A stretch of 64,000 nucleotides of DNA from Paragorgia papillata (GCA_035771165.1 JAWNZC010000179.1:2415501-2479500), one strand, 5' to 3'; shown: positions 1 to 11,602, numbered from the stretch's first letter. Notes: generated from the sequence alone by a model not told the origin. Translations and numbers: made by a program.

Positions 1-160
1 ACTTGTTTGACCATTCTATTATATAGAAAAAATAAGCAATACCTTGTTATATAAACAAAATCTTTTTCTAAATTCAAAAATGTAGCCTTAATGTTATATG
101 TATTAATTATGAAATTATATCATTTTAACTAATTCTCTTTGCAAACCTAGTTAGGGTATC

Positions 161-600
161 TAACCGGTCATTAGAAGGTTGCAGATATGATCTATGTCAA
201 GAGCTCAGAATCATTTTCTAAATACTAGAACTTTCAGGGGAGCACGGATGGCGTGTGCTGTTAGCGCGCTGCCTCTCACCAAAAGTTAAGCCCGGTTAGA
301 CGGGGTTAGTACTTGGATGGGTGACCGCTTGGGAATGACCCCGTTGTCGAGCAGGAAACTAATGCGAGTAGAGTTGTAGTTGATCTCTCCTGTGCTTCGA
401 GGGTTTTTCGCCGGTTTTCCTCCCTTCGCAAAATCAACACTTACATCATGGTAGTCATGTTCAATTGGGGCATTTCGCTCTGTTTGACCACCAGTTGCTA
501 TAGGCAATAAAGTCATTAAATCTTGATGAACATTTGCCAAACGTCTGTTTGATCACACTGCAAACGTACCGCTTGTAATGACAAGAAATATTATGCCTCA
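161..600 (-). mobile_element. Degenerate tRNA-SINE carrying the 5S-SINE
   Basis: The minus strand shows the same tail-to-head order as the 34186-34312 SINE: tacaagcggtacgtttgcag, then aaacgtttggcaaatgttc, then gctcttgacatagatc and the anticodon-arm remnant gaccggttagatacc. The matching copy in the right duplication is at about 4395-4525 without the 5S insertion. Confidence 0.6.
232..523 (+). mobile_element. 5S rRNA-derived SINE, copy 1
   Basis: Contains a 5S-like core at about 241-350, including ggttagtacttggatggg and gaccgcttgggaat, which correspond to the internal promoter region of 5S rRNA genes. A non-5S tail follows (tagttgatctctcctgtgct). The insertion is absent from the equivalent site in the right duplication copy, where agaactt runs straight into gatgaac. 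This defines its borders and shows it inserted after the duplication. Confidence 0.85.
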
Positions 601-1284
601 CTTGTAAATTGTTCGATCAGAAAATCTAGATTTATTCCATTCCGTGTCACGCCATATCCATCAGCTCCATTCTGCCGAATGATATCCCGTTCTATCCTAT
701 TCTATCCCATTCTATCTAGCTCAATCCCATTTCTACCACATAACCAAAAATTACCATCATTTGTCTTTTATATACCTAAATTGTCTTTTCTTTTATCTTC
801 AAATATATATTTTCACGGAACAGTTGTTCTAATGACCACATCAATTATACAGAATTACAAAAATGGGTTTTGGTTAACTTTCACTTTCGAAGTTAGAGTG
901 TGGAAAGTCACGAAAACCATTGAGCTGAACTTCACATTTCCTCCCTTTAACATTCACGAACTTTCCGAACCGTTTTCATTGCCTTAAAAGGCCCTATTAT
1001 TTGATTCTCACGTTCATGATTGAACGACTGCTGGCAAGAAATTGTTTTGTTTATGTATTCATCGTTCTGAGAAATAGTCTACTTTACTGAGAAATGACTG
1101 TTTATTCTTGGAATCTTCACACGTGCACATACAAAGAGAGATTAAATTTAACACACTCCATGCATGTAATTAATACATTTAAATCATTCAGATAATGTTA
1201 CTGGTTAAGTAACGAAACTACAGTAAACTATATATTATATATAGTTTTTGTAACTCATTCACTGATGGATCCTGCTGGTTTTAA

Positions 1285-1590
1285 TTCCTAAAGTCGATGT
1301 TACACGATGCAATGATTTGTGAAACTGTGTCGCAAAGCCAGTATTGCATGCGCGACAGATTTCAAAACAGATTGCAACGTGTAACGTACGCCTCCTCGTT
1401 TTATGAACCTGTGCCGCTTTCCATTGCGAGACAGGTCTCACAAATCGTTGCGCGCACGAAGTTGAAGTGCATCCTACTTTGGTGAAACCGGAAGCGACAC
1501 AGGTTCATAAACAAGGGGGTGCTACACGTTGCAATCTGTCTTGAAACCTGTCTCACACGGGTTTCGCGAAACATTGCATCGTGTGACAGC
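1285..1590. mobile_element. Palindromic MITE in left duplication copy
   Basis: Termini gatgttacacgatgcaatg and cattgcatcgtgtgacagc are inverted. Further inside, inverted blocks contain gaaacctgtctcgc-like and ttgcaacgtgtaac-like text. A matching copy at 5263-5564 shows it predates the segmental duplication. Short ORFs across it are palindromic by-products. Confidence 0.65.
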
Positions 1591-2439
1591 GTCGTAATTC
1601 ACGATAGCTTCAATATGCATTGCCGACCAACAAATTGCACTACCCAACAAGAAAAGGCCGTATTATTATACGAACTAGCCTATATACGAAGTAGATATAC
1701 CAATTTGAAGAAAAGACTCTGTCACTGAGCCTTCCTGCAAAAGAGAGCATCGATTTGTATTTGCACGAATACTTAATGTTCGTAAATGGCACACCTATAT
1801 ATGTACTGTATAAGGCCTAATAAAGGAACCGATTACACGAGGCGAGTTGGCCCGGGTAACCAGAGATTGACTCGTTTGATTAGTATCGTACTGTGGTTTT
1901 GAAACTCGCATAAACTAAATTTGCAAAGACGAATTGGCCGGTTTAGTTTAGATGCCACAATGCTGTAACATTGATTCAAATACCAAGAGAAGTTTCCTGA
2001 CATGCATGAGCTAGCTGCATGGGGACAGTACGGGTCACACTTCACTCTGACGAAGGGCTCCGCTCGAAACGTCAGTTTTCCGTTATCAAAAACCTCGGCA
2101 GTAAAACAAGCTTTTCACTTTGCTCTATCTAAAACACTGGCTAGGCAGCACTCTATGTTCTTACAGTGTGAAACAAAATTGCTCCTTTCTGTTTAGGACA
2201 TTTGAAACTGTTATGTTTATATTAATCACGTGCGGAATCATCTTCACTAAACCGTGGTCAGGTATGATATATAGACAACAAGTTTTTTCAGCTTAGAGTT
2301 ATTGAAGCTTCCTCAATTCTTGCTATATATAATATACAAGATATCGTAAGTTAATACCGAGAAAAACTCAAAGCTCTAGACGGGACTCAAACTCACAAAC
2401 AATATACTTCTCGTTCCGAAGCCATTATAGTTAAGAGAA

Positions 2440-3150
2440 GTAATATAGAACAGAAGTTGGTAGACGTTCGTCAAGCTCGAATACTCAGAAAATGTTTCTG
2501 AACCAAAGATAGGACGATGGGCCTTCGCTCGAAACGTTAGATTCATACGTTCTCTGTTTCGGCAGTATATCTAACCTAAGTTACTATATTTGGAATGGAA
2601 GTTTGTTGGGTTGCATGCAATCTTCTGACTATAATGACTAGTTAGACGCTGTAACCATTGAGCAACTGTTGTTCTGAGGTTTGAATCGAAAGCTAAGAAT
2701 ACAAAATCAGTCATATAAATTATGTGCTTCCTAAGTAGTAGCGTGTTTGGATATGAGACGTATAGTTAAAGTGACGTTAAAGGTAAGTGATGAGCATAAG
2801 TCTAAAATGCAATCTTGTAACAGACGTTTGGCAGACGTTCGTCATGCATGCTCGGATATTCAGAACTCTTTCTGACCCCAAACAAGGATCCAACCTGTAT
2901 AAGGCTCCTAATAACAGTTAGACGCTCTAACCATCGACCTACCGCCATATCGACTATTAGGGCTTGGACGGAGAGCTAAAAATTGCATATTCAGTCATAT
3001 ATATGTGTTTCCCAAGCGGTAGCATTTGCATATATGAAAGTAAGTGGTACGCTTGTAACAAAAATTTAGTAAACGTTTGCTAAACTCGAATACGCGCCAG
3101 AAAATGTTTCTGAGCCCAAGACATTGTTCGAACCTAATGACCGGTTAGAT
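2440..3150 (-). mobile_element. Cluster of degenerate tRNA-SINE copies
   Basis: At least three head-tail remnants: 2455-2690, 2815-2960 and 3050-3150. Each has a plus-strand pattern of gacgttcgtcaagctcgaat, then cagaaaatgtttctga, then anticodon-arm text resembling agttagacgctctaaccat. Equivalent remnants in the right copy are at about 6260-6430, 6540-6690 and 7730-7880. Confidence 0.6.
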
Positions 3151-3767
3151 CTACAAGGACAAATATCGTCAAAAAAGATCAACACTTCTTACCTTGAAAA
3201 TTAACGGCAACTTTGAGTTGAAATGTCCAGCACAAACAGTCAACTTCTCTGAGTTGGGATAGGTGAACACGAATACAACTGACCACGAACTCTTCAATTT
3301 ATAGCCTCGCAGCAGAGCACGCTTACGTAAGGGAAATTCCAATATGTTATTCGTGATGACGCTTGCAAAAATAAGCCAGCATGGCCATATATGGAAACTT
3401 TTCTTTGTGTTTCTTGGAAAACCATCAGTTTCTTTTTAAAATAGAATCCGGTCTAGAGTAGTTTGGAGATGTCAAAAATAAAACACTAGTGATGCAGAAA
3501 ACATGTTCATGTAGAACGTCAAATCACCACGTGGACCAAACACTGGTTAATTCTCTACTGGGTGCAGTCCATATATGGAGATGTTTATTTCATGAATGAC
3601 GAATCAAAAGTGAAACTTAAAAATATAGAATCTTATATGAAACAAGGGAAAGTCCCTGCATATTTTGTCAGAGAAACCCACGTGGTACCAAACACTTGTT
3701 CCACTACTGGATGCAGTCCATATAATTGTAAAAATAAACCTCCAACAAAACCTCTTAATTCTATTCA

Positions 3768-3773
3768 TTTATT
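3768..3773 (-). other. Possible polyadenylation signal AATAAA for the small Cys-rich ORF
   Basis: TTTATT on the plus strand reads AATAAA on the minus strand, about 130 nt past the stop of the 3904-4311 ORF. In AT-rich DNA this hexamer is common by chance, so support is weak. Confidence 0.25.
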
Positions 3774-3903
3774 TTTAATACAAGTATTATAAAGACTAGT
3801 TTTTTGTATTAAACTACAGTTGAAAAAAATCTTTTACGCAAAAAAACCCCAACAAGTACATGTATTGGTACATGTATAATTAGATAGACATGTTTTTTCA
3901 TTA

Positions 3904-4311
3904 TTAGCTAAAGTAGCAAATCCCTTCGGGCCCTGTCGTATCCTTTTTCTTGACACTAACTGCCATAGCGTTCTGGTTCACGAGCATCCAATCGCTGTTA
4001 CTAGGATGATTGCAGGAATCGCATAGTGGAATAATGTACACCGTCCCCGGCATTCCCCGAATCTTCACGTGAGCGCCATCTTCTGGTGGTTCGCCACACC
4101 CATTTCTTTGGCAGTTATTAGGCCACTGTCGACCTGATTTCAACAACCAGTATTCCTTCCAAGAGTCGGGAGAACCTTTTGGCGAACAGACGCCCGTGCC
4201 TTCAATGTTTTTAACTTTATCGGAAGAGTCAAGCACTTGTTTGACCATTCTATTATATAGAAAAAATAAGCAATACCTTGTTATATAAACAAAATCTTTT
4301 TCTAAATTCAA
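3904..4311 (-). CDS. Small Cys-rich protein with HNH/treble-clef-like pattern, function unknown
   Basis: A 135-codon single-exon ORF. Met22 (start at 4248, MVKQVLDSSDKVKN) is the more natural start, since the first 21 codons are AT-rich and could be 5' UTR or intron (there is a tataatag acceptor-like string just before it). The 114-residue form contains W51-WPNNC, C67-x4-C72, G-A-H81-V, and PLC97-x2-C100-N. The order of CxxxxC, (x)AHV, then CxxCN resembles the metal-binding and His positions of HNH/treble-clef folds; this is inference from spacing. Codon use and residue composition are ordinary, unlike the repeat ORFs nearby. A possible AATAAA lies about 130 nt downstream. The window's left edge begins inside a second copy of its upstream part (position 1 equals 4235), so a paralogue may sit just outside. 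No function is assigned. Confidence 0.55.
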   Translation of the reverse strand: MNLEKDFVYITRYCLFFLYNRMVKQVLDSSDKVKNIEGTGVCSPKGSPDSWKEYWLLKSGRQWPNNCQRNGCGEPPEDGAHVKIRGMPGTVYIIPLCDSCNHPSNSDWMLVNQNAMAVSVKKKDTTGPEGICYFS

Positions 4312-5262
4312 AAATGTAGCCTTAATGTTATATGTATTAATTATGAAATTATATCATTTTAACTAAATCTCTTTGCAAACCTAGTTAGGGTATGTAACCG
4401 GTCATTGGAAGGTTGCAGATATGATCTATGTCAAGAGCTCAGAATCATTTTCTAAACACTAGAACTTGATGAACGTCTTGCAAACGTCTGTTACATCACA
4501 CCAAACTCGCAAACTTGTAATGACAAGAAATGTTATGTCTCACTTGTAAATTGTTCGATTAGAAAATCTAGATTTATTCCATTCCATGTCGCGCCATATC
4601 CTATTTTACCCCGCTTTAACAAATTTTATCCCATCAGCTCCCATTCTGCCGAATTCTATCCTGTTCTATCCTATTCTATCCCATTCTATCTCGCTCAATC
4701 CTATTTCTACGACATAACCAAAAATTACCATAATTTGTCTTTTATACCTAAATTGTCTTTTCTTTTATCTTCAAATATATTTTCACGGAACAGTTGTTCT
4801 AATGACCACATCAATTATACATAATGACAAAAATGTGTTTTGGTTAACTTTCACTTTCGAAGTTAGAGTGTGGAAAGTCACGAAAACCATTGAGCTGAAC
4901 TTCACATTTCCTCCCTTTAACATTCACGAACTTTCCGAACCGTTTTCATTGCCTTTAAAAGACCCTATATTATTTGATTCTCACGTTCATGATTGAACGA
5001 CTGCTGGCAAGAAATTGTTTTGTTTATTTATTCATCGTTCTGAGAAATAGTGTACTTTACTGAGAAATGACTGTCTATTCTTGGAATCTTCACACGTACA
5101 CATACAAAGAGATATTAAATTTAACACACTCCATGCATGTAATTAATACATTTAAATCATTCAGATAATGTTACTGGTTAAGTAACGAAACTACAGTAAA
5201 CTATATATAGTTTTTGTAACTCATTCATTGATGGATCCTGCTGGTTTTAATTCCTAAAGTCG

Positions 5263-5564
5263 ATGTTACACGATGCAATTATTTGTGAAACTGTGTTGCA
5301 AAGCCAGTATTGCATGCGCGACAGATTTCAAAATAGATTGCAACGTGTAACGTACGCCTCCTCGTTTTATGAACCTGTGCCGCTTTCCATTGCGAGACAG
5401 GTCTCACAAACAGTTGCACGAAGTTGAAGTGCATCCTACTTTGGTGAAACCTGTCTCGCAATGCAAAGCGACACAGGTTCATAAACAAGGAGGTGTTACA
5501 CGTTGCAATCTGTCTTGAAACCTGTCTCGCACGGGTTTCGCGAAACATTGCATCGTGTAACAGC
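5263..5564. mobile_element. Palindromic MITE in right duplication copy
   Basis: Same element as 1285-1590, with a 14-bp internal addition (ctgtctcgcaatgc region near 5450). Termini gatgttacacgatgcaatt and cattgcatcgtgtaacagc. Confidence 0.65.
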
Positions 5565-6229
5565 GTCGTAATTCACGATAGCTTCAATACGCATTGCCGA
5601 CAAACAAATTACACTTCCCAACAAGAAAAAGCCGTATTATTATTACACGAAGTAGCCTATATACGAAGTAGATATACCAATTTGAAGAAAAGACTCTGTC
5701 ACTGAGCCTTCCTGTAAAAGAGAGCATCGATTTGTATTTGTACGAATGCTTAATGTTCGTAAATGGCGCACCTATATATGTACTGTATAAGGCCTAATAA
5801 AGGAACCGATTACACGAGGCGAGTTGACCCGGGTAACCAGAGATTGACTCGTTTGATTAGTGTCGTACTGTGGTTTTGAAACTCGCATAAACTTAATTTG
5901 CAAAGACGAATTGGTTTAGTTTAGATGCCAAAATCCTGTAACATTGATTCAAATCTAACTTGCGGCCAAGAAAAGAATTTCCTGACATGAGCTAGTTATG
6001 TTTATACTAATTACCGGGATCATCTTATTAAACCGTGGTCGGGTATAATATATAGACAAGTTTCTTCAGCTTAGAGTTATTGAAGCTTCCTCAATTCTTG
6101 CTACAGATAATATACAAGATATCGTAAGTTAAAACTGAGAAAAACTCGAACCTCAAGACGGGACTCAAACTCACAAAACAATATACTTCTCGTTGCGAAG
6201 CCATTTTAGTAATATATAAAAGTAATATA

Positions 6230-6700
6230 TAAAGTAATTAAACTAATAGGCGTTTGGGGTAAAGCTCGAATAAGCTTCGTCAAGCTCGAATAAGCTTCGT
6301 CAAGCGCGAATATTCAGAAAATGTTTCTGAGCCAAAGATAGGGATAGACGTTTGTTGGGTTGCATGGAACTTTCTATATAGTGACTGATTAGATGCACTA
6401 ACCACTCAGCTGAAGTTTGAATCGAAAGTTCAATCATATGTGCTTCCTAAGTGGTAGCGTTTGGATATGAGATGTGCATGGTTAAAGTGACGTTAAAGGC
6501 AAGTGAGGAGCATAAATCGGAAATGCGATCTTGTAAAAGACGTTTACTGAATTGGTAGACGTTCGTCAAGCTCAAATACTCAGAAAATGCTTCTGAACAC
6601 CAGACATGCAGGGATAGAACATGCAAGGCTTCTAATAACAGTTAGACGCTCTAACCATCGACCTACTGTCGTATTGGGGTTGAATGGAGAGATAAGGTTG
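6230..6700 (-). mobile_element. Degenerate tRNA-SINE copies in right duplication
   Basis: Two remnants (about 6270-6430 and 6540-6690) with the text cttcgtcaagctcgaataag, cagaaaatgtttctgagcc and gttagacgctctaaccatcg. A short internal duplication (cttcgtcaagctcgaataag twice) lies at 6270-6310. Confidence 0.55.
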
Positions 6701-6960
6701 TTTCCGAGGGTAAAACCACGTCCAACACGTACCGTAGAGATTTTCGTAAGATATCAATTCACAATACATTCTAAAGTGATTGGATTCTGATTAGATTACA
6801 CAATTGAAAACCTTACATAATCAACTGGACATGCGACTTAATACAAATTACAAACGATAATTCACAATACCAGAAGACTGGGTCTCTACGGCTTGAAAAT
6901 ACCGCACTACGTGCCAGTAAACTCACTGATAACCTAGCACTCAACTTCAAATATCTTATA

Positions 6961-7458
6961 CAGTCGAAGCTCTCCTTGCGACCACTCTCGTAAGCGACCA
7001 GCTCTAGTTGCGACCACCCTCACGAAACCCCGTTTAAATTCCCTATTAAACTCTGTTACTGAAAGCTCTCGTAAGCGACCACTCCCGTAAGCGACCGCGA
7101 CCACCTTTCAGATTCACAAACTGAGCTTTTTCTTTGTTTTTAAGCTCTTGTAAGCGACCACCCTTGAAAGACCCTTTGCAATCAGTCAACACTGCGCTAA
7201 AAAGCAATTTGATAACTTTTAATACAGTAAATAAATGTGATTATAAAATGCATAACAATGATTGAGTATTGCTGTTTCTGGCTGGTTGCCAGAATAGAAA
7301 CGCTGCAGTATTTTTCTGGTCCAATCTCTCGTAAGCGACCAACTTCAGCCATTTCAGTGGGTGGTCGCATACGAGAACGAATTCTCGTAAGCGACCAGTT
7401 CTAGTTGCGACCACTTTTTTCAGTTCCCGAGGGTGGTCGCTTACGAGAGTTTCAACTG
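6961..7458. mobile_element. pogo/Tc1-mariner-like MITE
   Basis: Terminal inverted repeats cagtcgaagctctc and gagagtttcaactg are flanked by TA on both sides (6959-6960 and 7459-7460). The interior is filled with iterated ctcgtaagcgaccac motifs in both orientations. The CAGTNGAA-type terminus and TA duplication fit pogo-like elements; no transposase is present. It is absent from the left duplication copy. Confidence 0.75.
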
Positions 7459-8228
7459 TATTATATCGTGATCGTCAATCAACACCTATCATCTTAAATC
7501 AAGTTGAATCAAAGCATAATCACATTAAATCAAATTAAATAGCAAACATAGATGTAGTAAGAATCAATAAATGTCAAGTTTGAGGCTATAATATGTCCGA
7601 TGTTCAGACTGTCCGAACCAAAGGTCGCAAATTCAGTAACATGCATGTGTTCGCCAATTCAAAATGCGGTAGCGTTTGCAAATGAGTTGCATAGTTTATA
7701 AAGTGACATTAAAAGTCAGTGGTACGCTTGTAACAAACGTTTGATAGACCTTCATCTATCCCCCCATGACGTTTGATAGACCTTCGTTTGATAGACCCCC
7801 AAAAATGTTTCTGAGCCTAAGACGGATCGAAGCTACTTGCATGCAACCTTCTAATTACCGGTTATAGATCGATGTACAAGAACAAATATCATAAAAAAAT
7901 ATCAACACTTCTTACCTTGAAAATTAACGGCAACTTTCAATTGAAATGTAACTTCTCTGAGTCTGAATCAGTGAACACTAATACAACTGGCCACGAACTC
8001 TCCAATTTATACCCTCGCAGCAGAGCACGCCCTTGACCATATTTAAGCCAGCATGGCCATATATGGAGGCGTTTCTTTGTGTTTCTTGGAAAATCGTCAG
8101 TTTCTTTTTAAACCATGACCCGTTCTAGAGTATTCTGGATGTCCAAAATAAAAAAGTGATGCAGAAAACCTGTTTATGTAGAACGTCAAATCGCCACGTG
8201 TTACCAAACACTGGTTTCTCTACTGCAG

Positions 8229-9430
8229 TCCACATATGTACTGTAGATATTTATTTTATGAATGACGAATCAAAAGTGAATGAAGCAAGGGAAAGTCCCT
8301 GCATATTTTGTAAGAGAGATCCACGTGGTACCAAACAATTGTTCCACTACTGGGTGTAGTCCATATATGGAGATGTTTATTTCATGAATGACGAATCAAA
8401 AGTGAAACTTAAAAATGTAGAATTTATATAAAGCAAGGAAAAGTCCCTGCATATTTTGTCAGAGAGATCCACTTGGTACGTACCAAACAATTGTTCCACT
8501 ACTGGGTGCAGTCCATATATATATGGAGATGTTTATTTCATGAATGACGAATAAAAAGTAAAAGTAAAAAATATAGGATTTATATGAAGCAAGGGAAAGT
8601 CCCTGCATATTTTGTCAGAGAGATGCACGTGGTATCAAACACTTGTTCCACTACTGCAAGTACTCCATATATGGAGATCTTTATTTCATGAATGACAAAT
8701 CAAAAGTGAAACTTAAAAATATAGAATCTTATATGAAGCAGGGGAAAGTCCCTGCATATTTTGTCAGAGAGATACACGTAGCACCAAACACTTGTTCCAC
8801 TACTGGGTGCAGTCCATATATAGAGATAGTTATTTAATGAATGACGAATCAAAAGTGAAACTTAAAGGGGATTGGCATTAAAAATTAAGTTTGTCTAATT
8901 TGAAAGAACTCATAAAATTGCAATAGAAAATCCTTTACAACTTTTTCGTATCTTTCTGCGTTTTCAAGATATTTCAATTTGTTTGATATGTAAATGAGAT
9001 GGTCTCTGACGTCAGGAGTGGCGTAAAATATTTTCATACAGAGCAAAATCACTTACATATCTAACATGAAATGTTCAGCGTCGCAAGGAGTTTTTATGTG
9101 CACAGTTTCAAATGATTTCGCTGAACAAACTTAGAGATATAACTGGTTTTGCTACATGTGAAAATATTTTACCCCACACCTGACGTCAGAGACCATCTCA
9201 TTTACATATTAAACAAATTGAAATATCTTGAAAACGAAGAGAGATACGAAAAAGTTGTAAAGGATGTTCCATTACAATTTTATGAGTTCTTTCAAATTAG
9301 ACAAACTTAATTTTTATTGCCAATGCCCTTTAAAAATGTAGAATTTATATAAAGCAAGGAAACGTCCCTGCTGCATATTTTGTCAAGGAGATCCCCGTAG
9401 TACCAAACACCTGTTCCTATACAGAGTTAA
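8229..9430 (+). repeat. Tandem array of ~152-bp units
   Basis: Units begin at about 8229, 8359, 8512, 8664 and 8813. Each carries tggagatgtttatttcatga, agggaaagtccctgcatat and ccacgtggtaccaaacactt. The last unit is split by a TTAA-type MITE (8866-9329) and resumes at 9334. The left duplication copy has a single unit (3568-3715), so the array expanded after duplication. Confidence 0.8.
8866..9329. mobile_element. TTAA-flanked palindromic MITE, AGGGNATTGGCA subfamily, copy 1
   Basis: Near-perfect inverted repeat of about 464 bp. The outer ends are aggggattggca and tgccaatgccct, flanked by TTAA at 8862-8865 and 9330-9333. It sits inside a tandem unit whose sequence continues on both sides, which proves insertion. 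No coding capacity. Confidence 0.85.
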
Positions 9431-9529
9431 GTCCAACATAGGAAACCGTTAGCAGATGCCTACGGAAGATAAGGTGTGTTTATCGAAGCGGTTAGGGTGA
9501 AAAGATGACTGCAGTGTTTGCAGATAGTT

Positions 9530-9990
9530 CAAATGGATGCATGCTGAACGGTAACAGACGGCACGGATAGAAAAATTAGTGTTAAGTGTTTGGGGATGTA
9601 CAGATAGATTCAACTGTTACATGCATCAGCTTTCGCACGGTAACTGATGGTTACAAACAGAAAGTGTATAGTCCCTTTGCAGACGGTACAGTTGGTATAC
9701 AATGGGTGCATCTGTATACAGATGGTACGGATGGCAGACAGTGTAGTGTTTGCATATGATACAGATGGCAAAGTTAGTGCATAGTGTCCACAGATGATGC
9801 AAACGGTACATTTGCTTATGGACAGAAACAGATGGTTACGATGCTACGGATGGCAAAGTTAGTGTAGTGTTTGGAGAAAGTACAGGTGTTACAGATAAAT
9901 GCATTGGCACCTGTACAACAGACGGTTACGGACGGTAGGCATGGTAAAGTTAGTGTGGTGTTTGCAGATGGTGCAGGTGTAGTACATCAG
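9530..9990 (+). repeat. Degenerate tandem repeat around 'cagatggtacagatggcaaagttagtg'
   Basis: Irregular repetition of blocks such as ggcaaagttagtgtagtgtt and gcagatggt, with units of roughly 60-100 bp. It is old and decayed, with no gene. Confidence 0.55.
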
Positions 9991-10319
9991 CATACTAAAG
10001 TTACCAGTAAGTTATATTCAAGGCTTGTATTGCGACAGAACAGAGAAAAGATACTATCCGTTGCATTTTGGTGTTTTCTCTTTCAAAAGCACGATTGTGA
10101 CCTTTGCAGCTTTTTTCTACAATTTTCCGATGGACTTTCAACAGATTCTGCAGATTCTAACAGAAACAACACATTCTATATTTGAAATATCAATTAAAAG
10201 CAGAGCTGTCAACTCACCGATCTTCAGGTCTCCCGACTTCCACATTGAATTTTTGCGGCCACTCTTCAGTTCTCTCCTTTGTTTCTTTCAAAAGAATGAG
10301 GATTATGCTAAATGTCAGG

Positions 10320-10778
10320 CTAAAGGATGGAAGAAGAAAGAATGCGATGGATGAAGAAGGAATGAGGAATGAGAAAAAAATGATGAGAGATGAAAGAAAA
10401 AATGTGGGATGGAAGAAGCATGTAATAACTGCAGAAAGAATGAGATATGAAAGAACAATGTGGTCAGTGACGGAAGAATGAAGAATAAAAGGAGACCGTG
10501 ATGGATGAATAAAGAAAGTAATAGTTGAAAGAAAGTTGAAGAGATGAAGAAAGAATGTGGTGGTGGATGAAGGAAAAACAAAATATCAAGAAAGAATGTG
10601 ATGGAATAAATAAAAAAGGGGGATCAACGGAGCATGTGATGAAGAAAGAAAGAATAAGGAATGAAGAAAGAACGTGATGGATGAATGAATAATAAAGAAT
10701 AATGTGATAGACGAAAGAATACGATGGATAAAAGTAGAATGAGGTATGAATTAAGAATTAGTGTGGGATGGAAGAAAG
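10320..10778 (+). repeat. Decayed purine-rich minisatellite, left part
   Basis: Repeats of gatgaagaaagaatgwg-like units with many substitutions. It continues after the hAT-like MITE at 11476-11600, and again in weaker form at 11880-12080 and 12880-12960. It appears to be ancestral material related to the regular 20-bp array at 13437-14995. Confidence 0.65.
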
Positions 10779-11475
10779 CAATGCTGTAAAAGTTACATAA
10801 TTTTTTTAACCAGTTACATCGTTAGAAAAGTAACTAGTTACTGATAAACGTTACTATGAAAAGAATGTAACTATAGTTACAGTTACAGTTACAGTTACAA
10901 AATACAAAGTAACTCCAAAAATTTTGTAACTAGTTATATTTCTTTGTCCGTGTTACTAGAATCAACAAATAAATTAATGGTTTTTAGATGCCAGTACCAT
11001 AATTATGTTTTTACAGCTAAATATAGTTGTCACTAAACAGGAATAGTCCAATTGTACATAATGTACCTTTATTATTATATCACAACCATTTTTTATTAAG
11101 AAAGAATGATATCCTCAACTGAAAATCAGTAACTATAGTCACATTTTAAACCAAATATTGTAGTTAGTTACAGTTCTTCAAAAAAGTAACTAGTTACAGT
11201 TATTTCTTCAAAAAGTAACTAGTTGTGGTTACTTCTTCAGAAAAAGTAAATAGTTACAGTTACTTCTTCAGAAAAAGTAACTACAATTAGTGACAAAACC
11301 TCGTCGGACACATTAAATAATAATTTATTTTCTAGAAAATTACATAAATATAATCCGTTCACCCCGCCCACCTTTTCAATGTTGGTGTACAACAAGATCA
11401 TGTAGTTAGGAAGGTATGTGTAATGTAGACAGCGATATTTTTGCCGTTCAACATTGGAAGTCACTCACAGCACTG
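10779..11475. mobile_element. hAT-like MITE, copy 1 (697 bp)
   Basis: Ends caatgctgtaaaagttac and gtcactcacagcactg, flanked by near-identical 8-bp duplications gaagaaag (10771-10778) and gaataaag (11476-11483). The interior is rich in taactagttac motifs. CAGTG-type termini and 8-bp target duplications are hAT hallmarks. It is inserted in the purine-rich minisatellite. Confidence 0.8.
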
Positions 11476-11602
11476 GAATAAAGTGATAAATGGAAAAAGA
11501 ATGTGATGGACGAAGAAAGAATGAGGAATGAAAAGAAAATAAGCATGAAAGAAAAATGCGGCAAATAAAGCCAAGAAGAATGAGGGATGAAATAGAGAAT
11601 AA

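Larger units (their letters stand above)
1..3722 (+). repeat. Left copy of a diverged tandem segmental duplication
   Basis: Position 1 onward aligns by eye with 4235 onward, with long near-identical runs at 1-230/4235-4465, 560-1740/4510-5710, 1770-2480/5770-6340, 3180-3330/7890-8030 and 3370-3720/8040-8350. The left copy is cut by the window edge. Differences include a 5S-SINE (232-523) here only, and a pogo-like element (6961-7458) and repeat expansion in the right copy only. I see no protein-coding gene in this stretch; short ORFs shared by both copies have no recognisable features. Confidence 0.85.
4235..8830 (+). repeat. Right copy of the tandem segmental duplication
   Basis: Corresponds to 1-3722 in the same orientation, with many small indels. 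It includes the 5' part of the 3904-4311 ORF (Met22 region), so the duplicated unit spans that gene's upstream end. Larger differences from the left copy are the lack of the 5S-SINE and the gain of a pogo-like element and extra ~152-bp units. Confidence 0.85.

Noticed and set aside
241..350. Functional 5S rRNA gene
   Set aside because: Only part of 5S is recognisable, the 5' end diverges, it is fused to a non-5S tail, and the same chimera occurs three times.
679..987. ORF shared by both segmental duplication copies (contains FWLTFTFEVRVWKVTKTIEL)
   Set aside because: The copies differ by stops and frame changes outside a 60-codon stretch; no known motif, so likely chance conservation from recent duplication.
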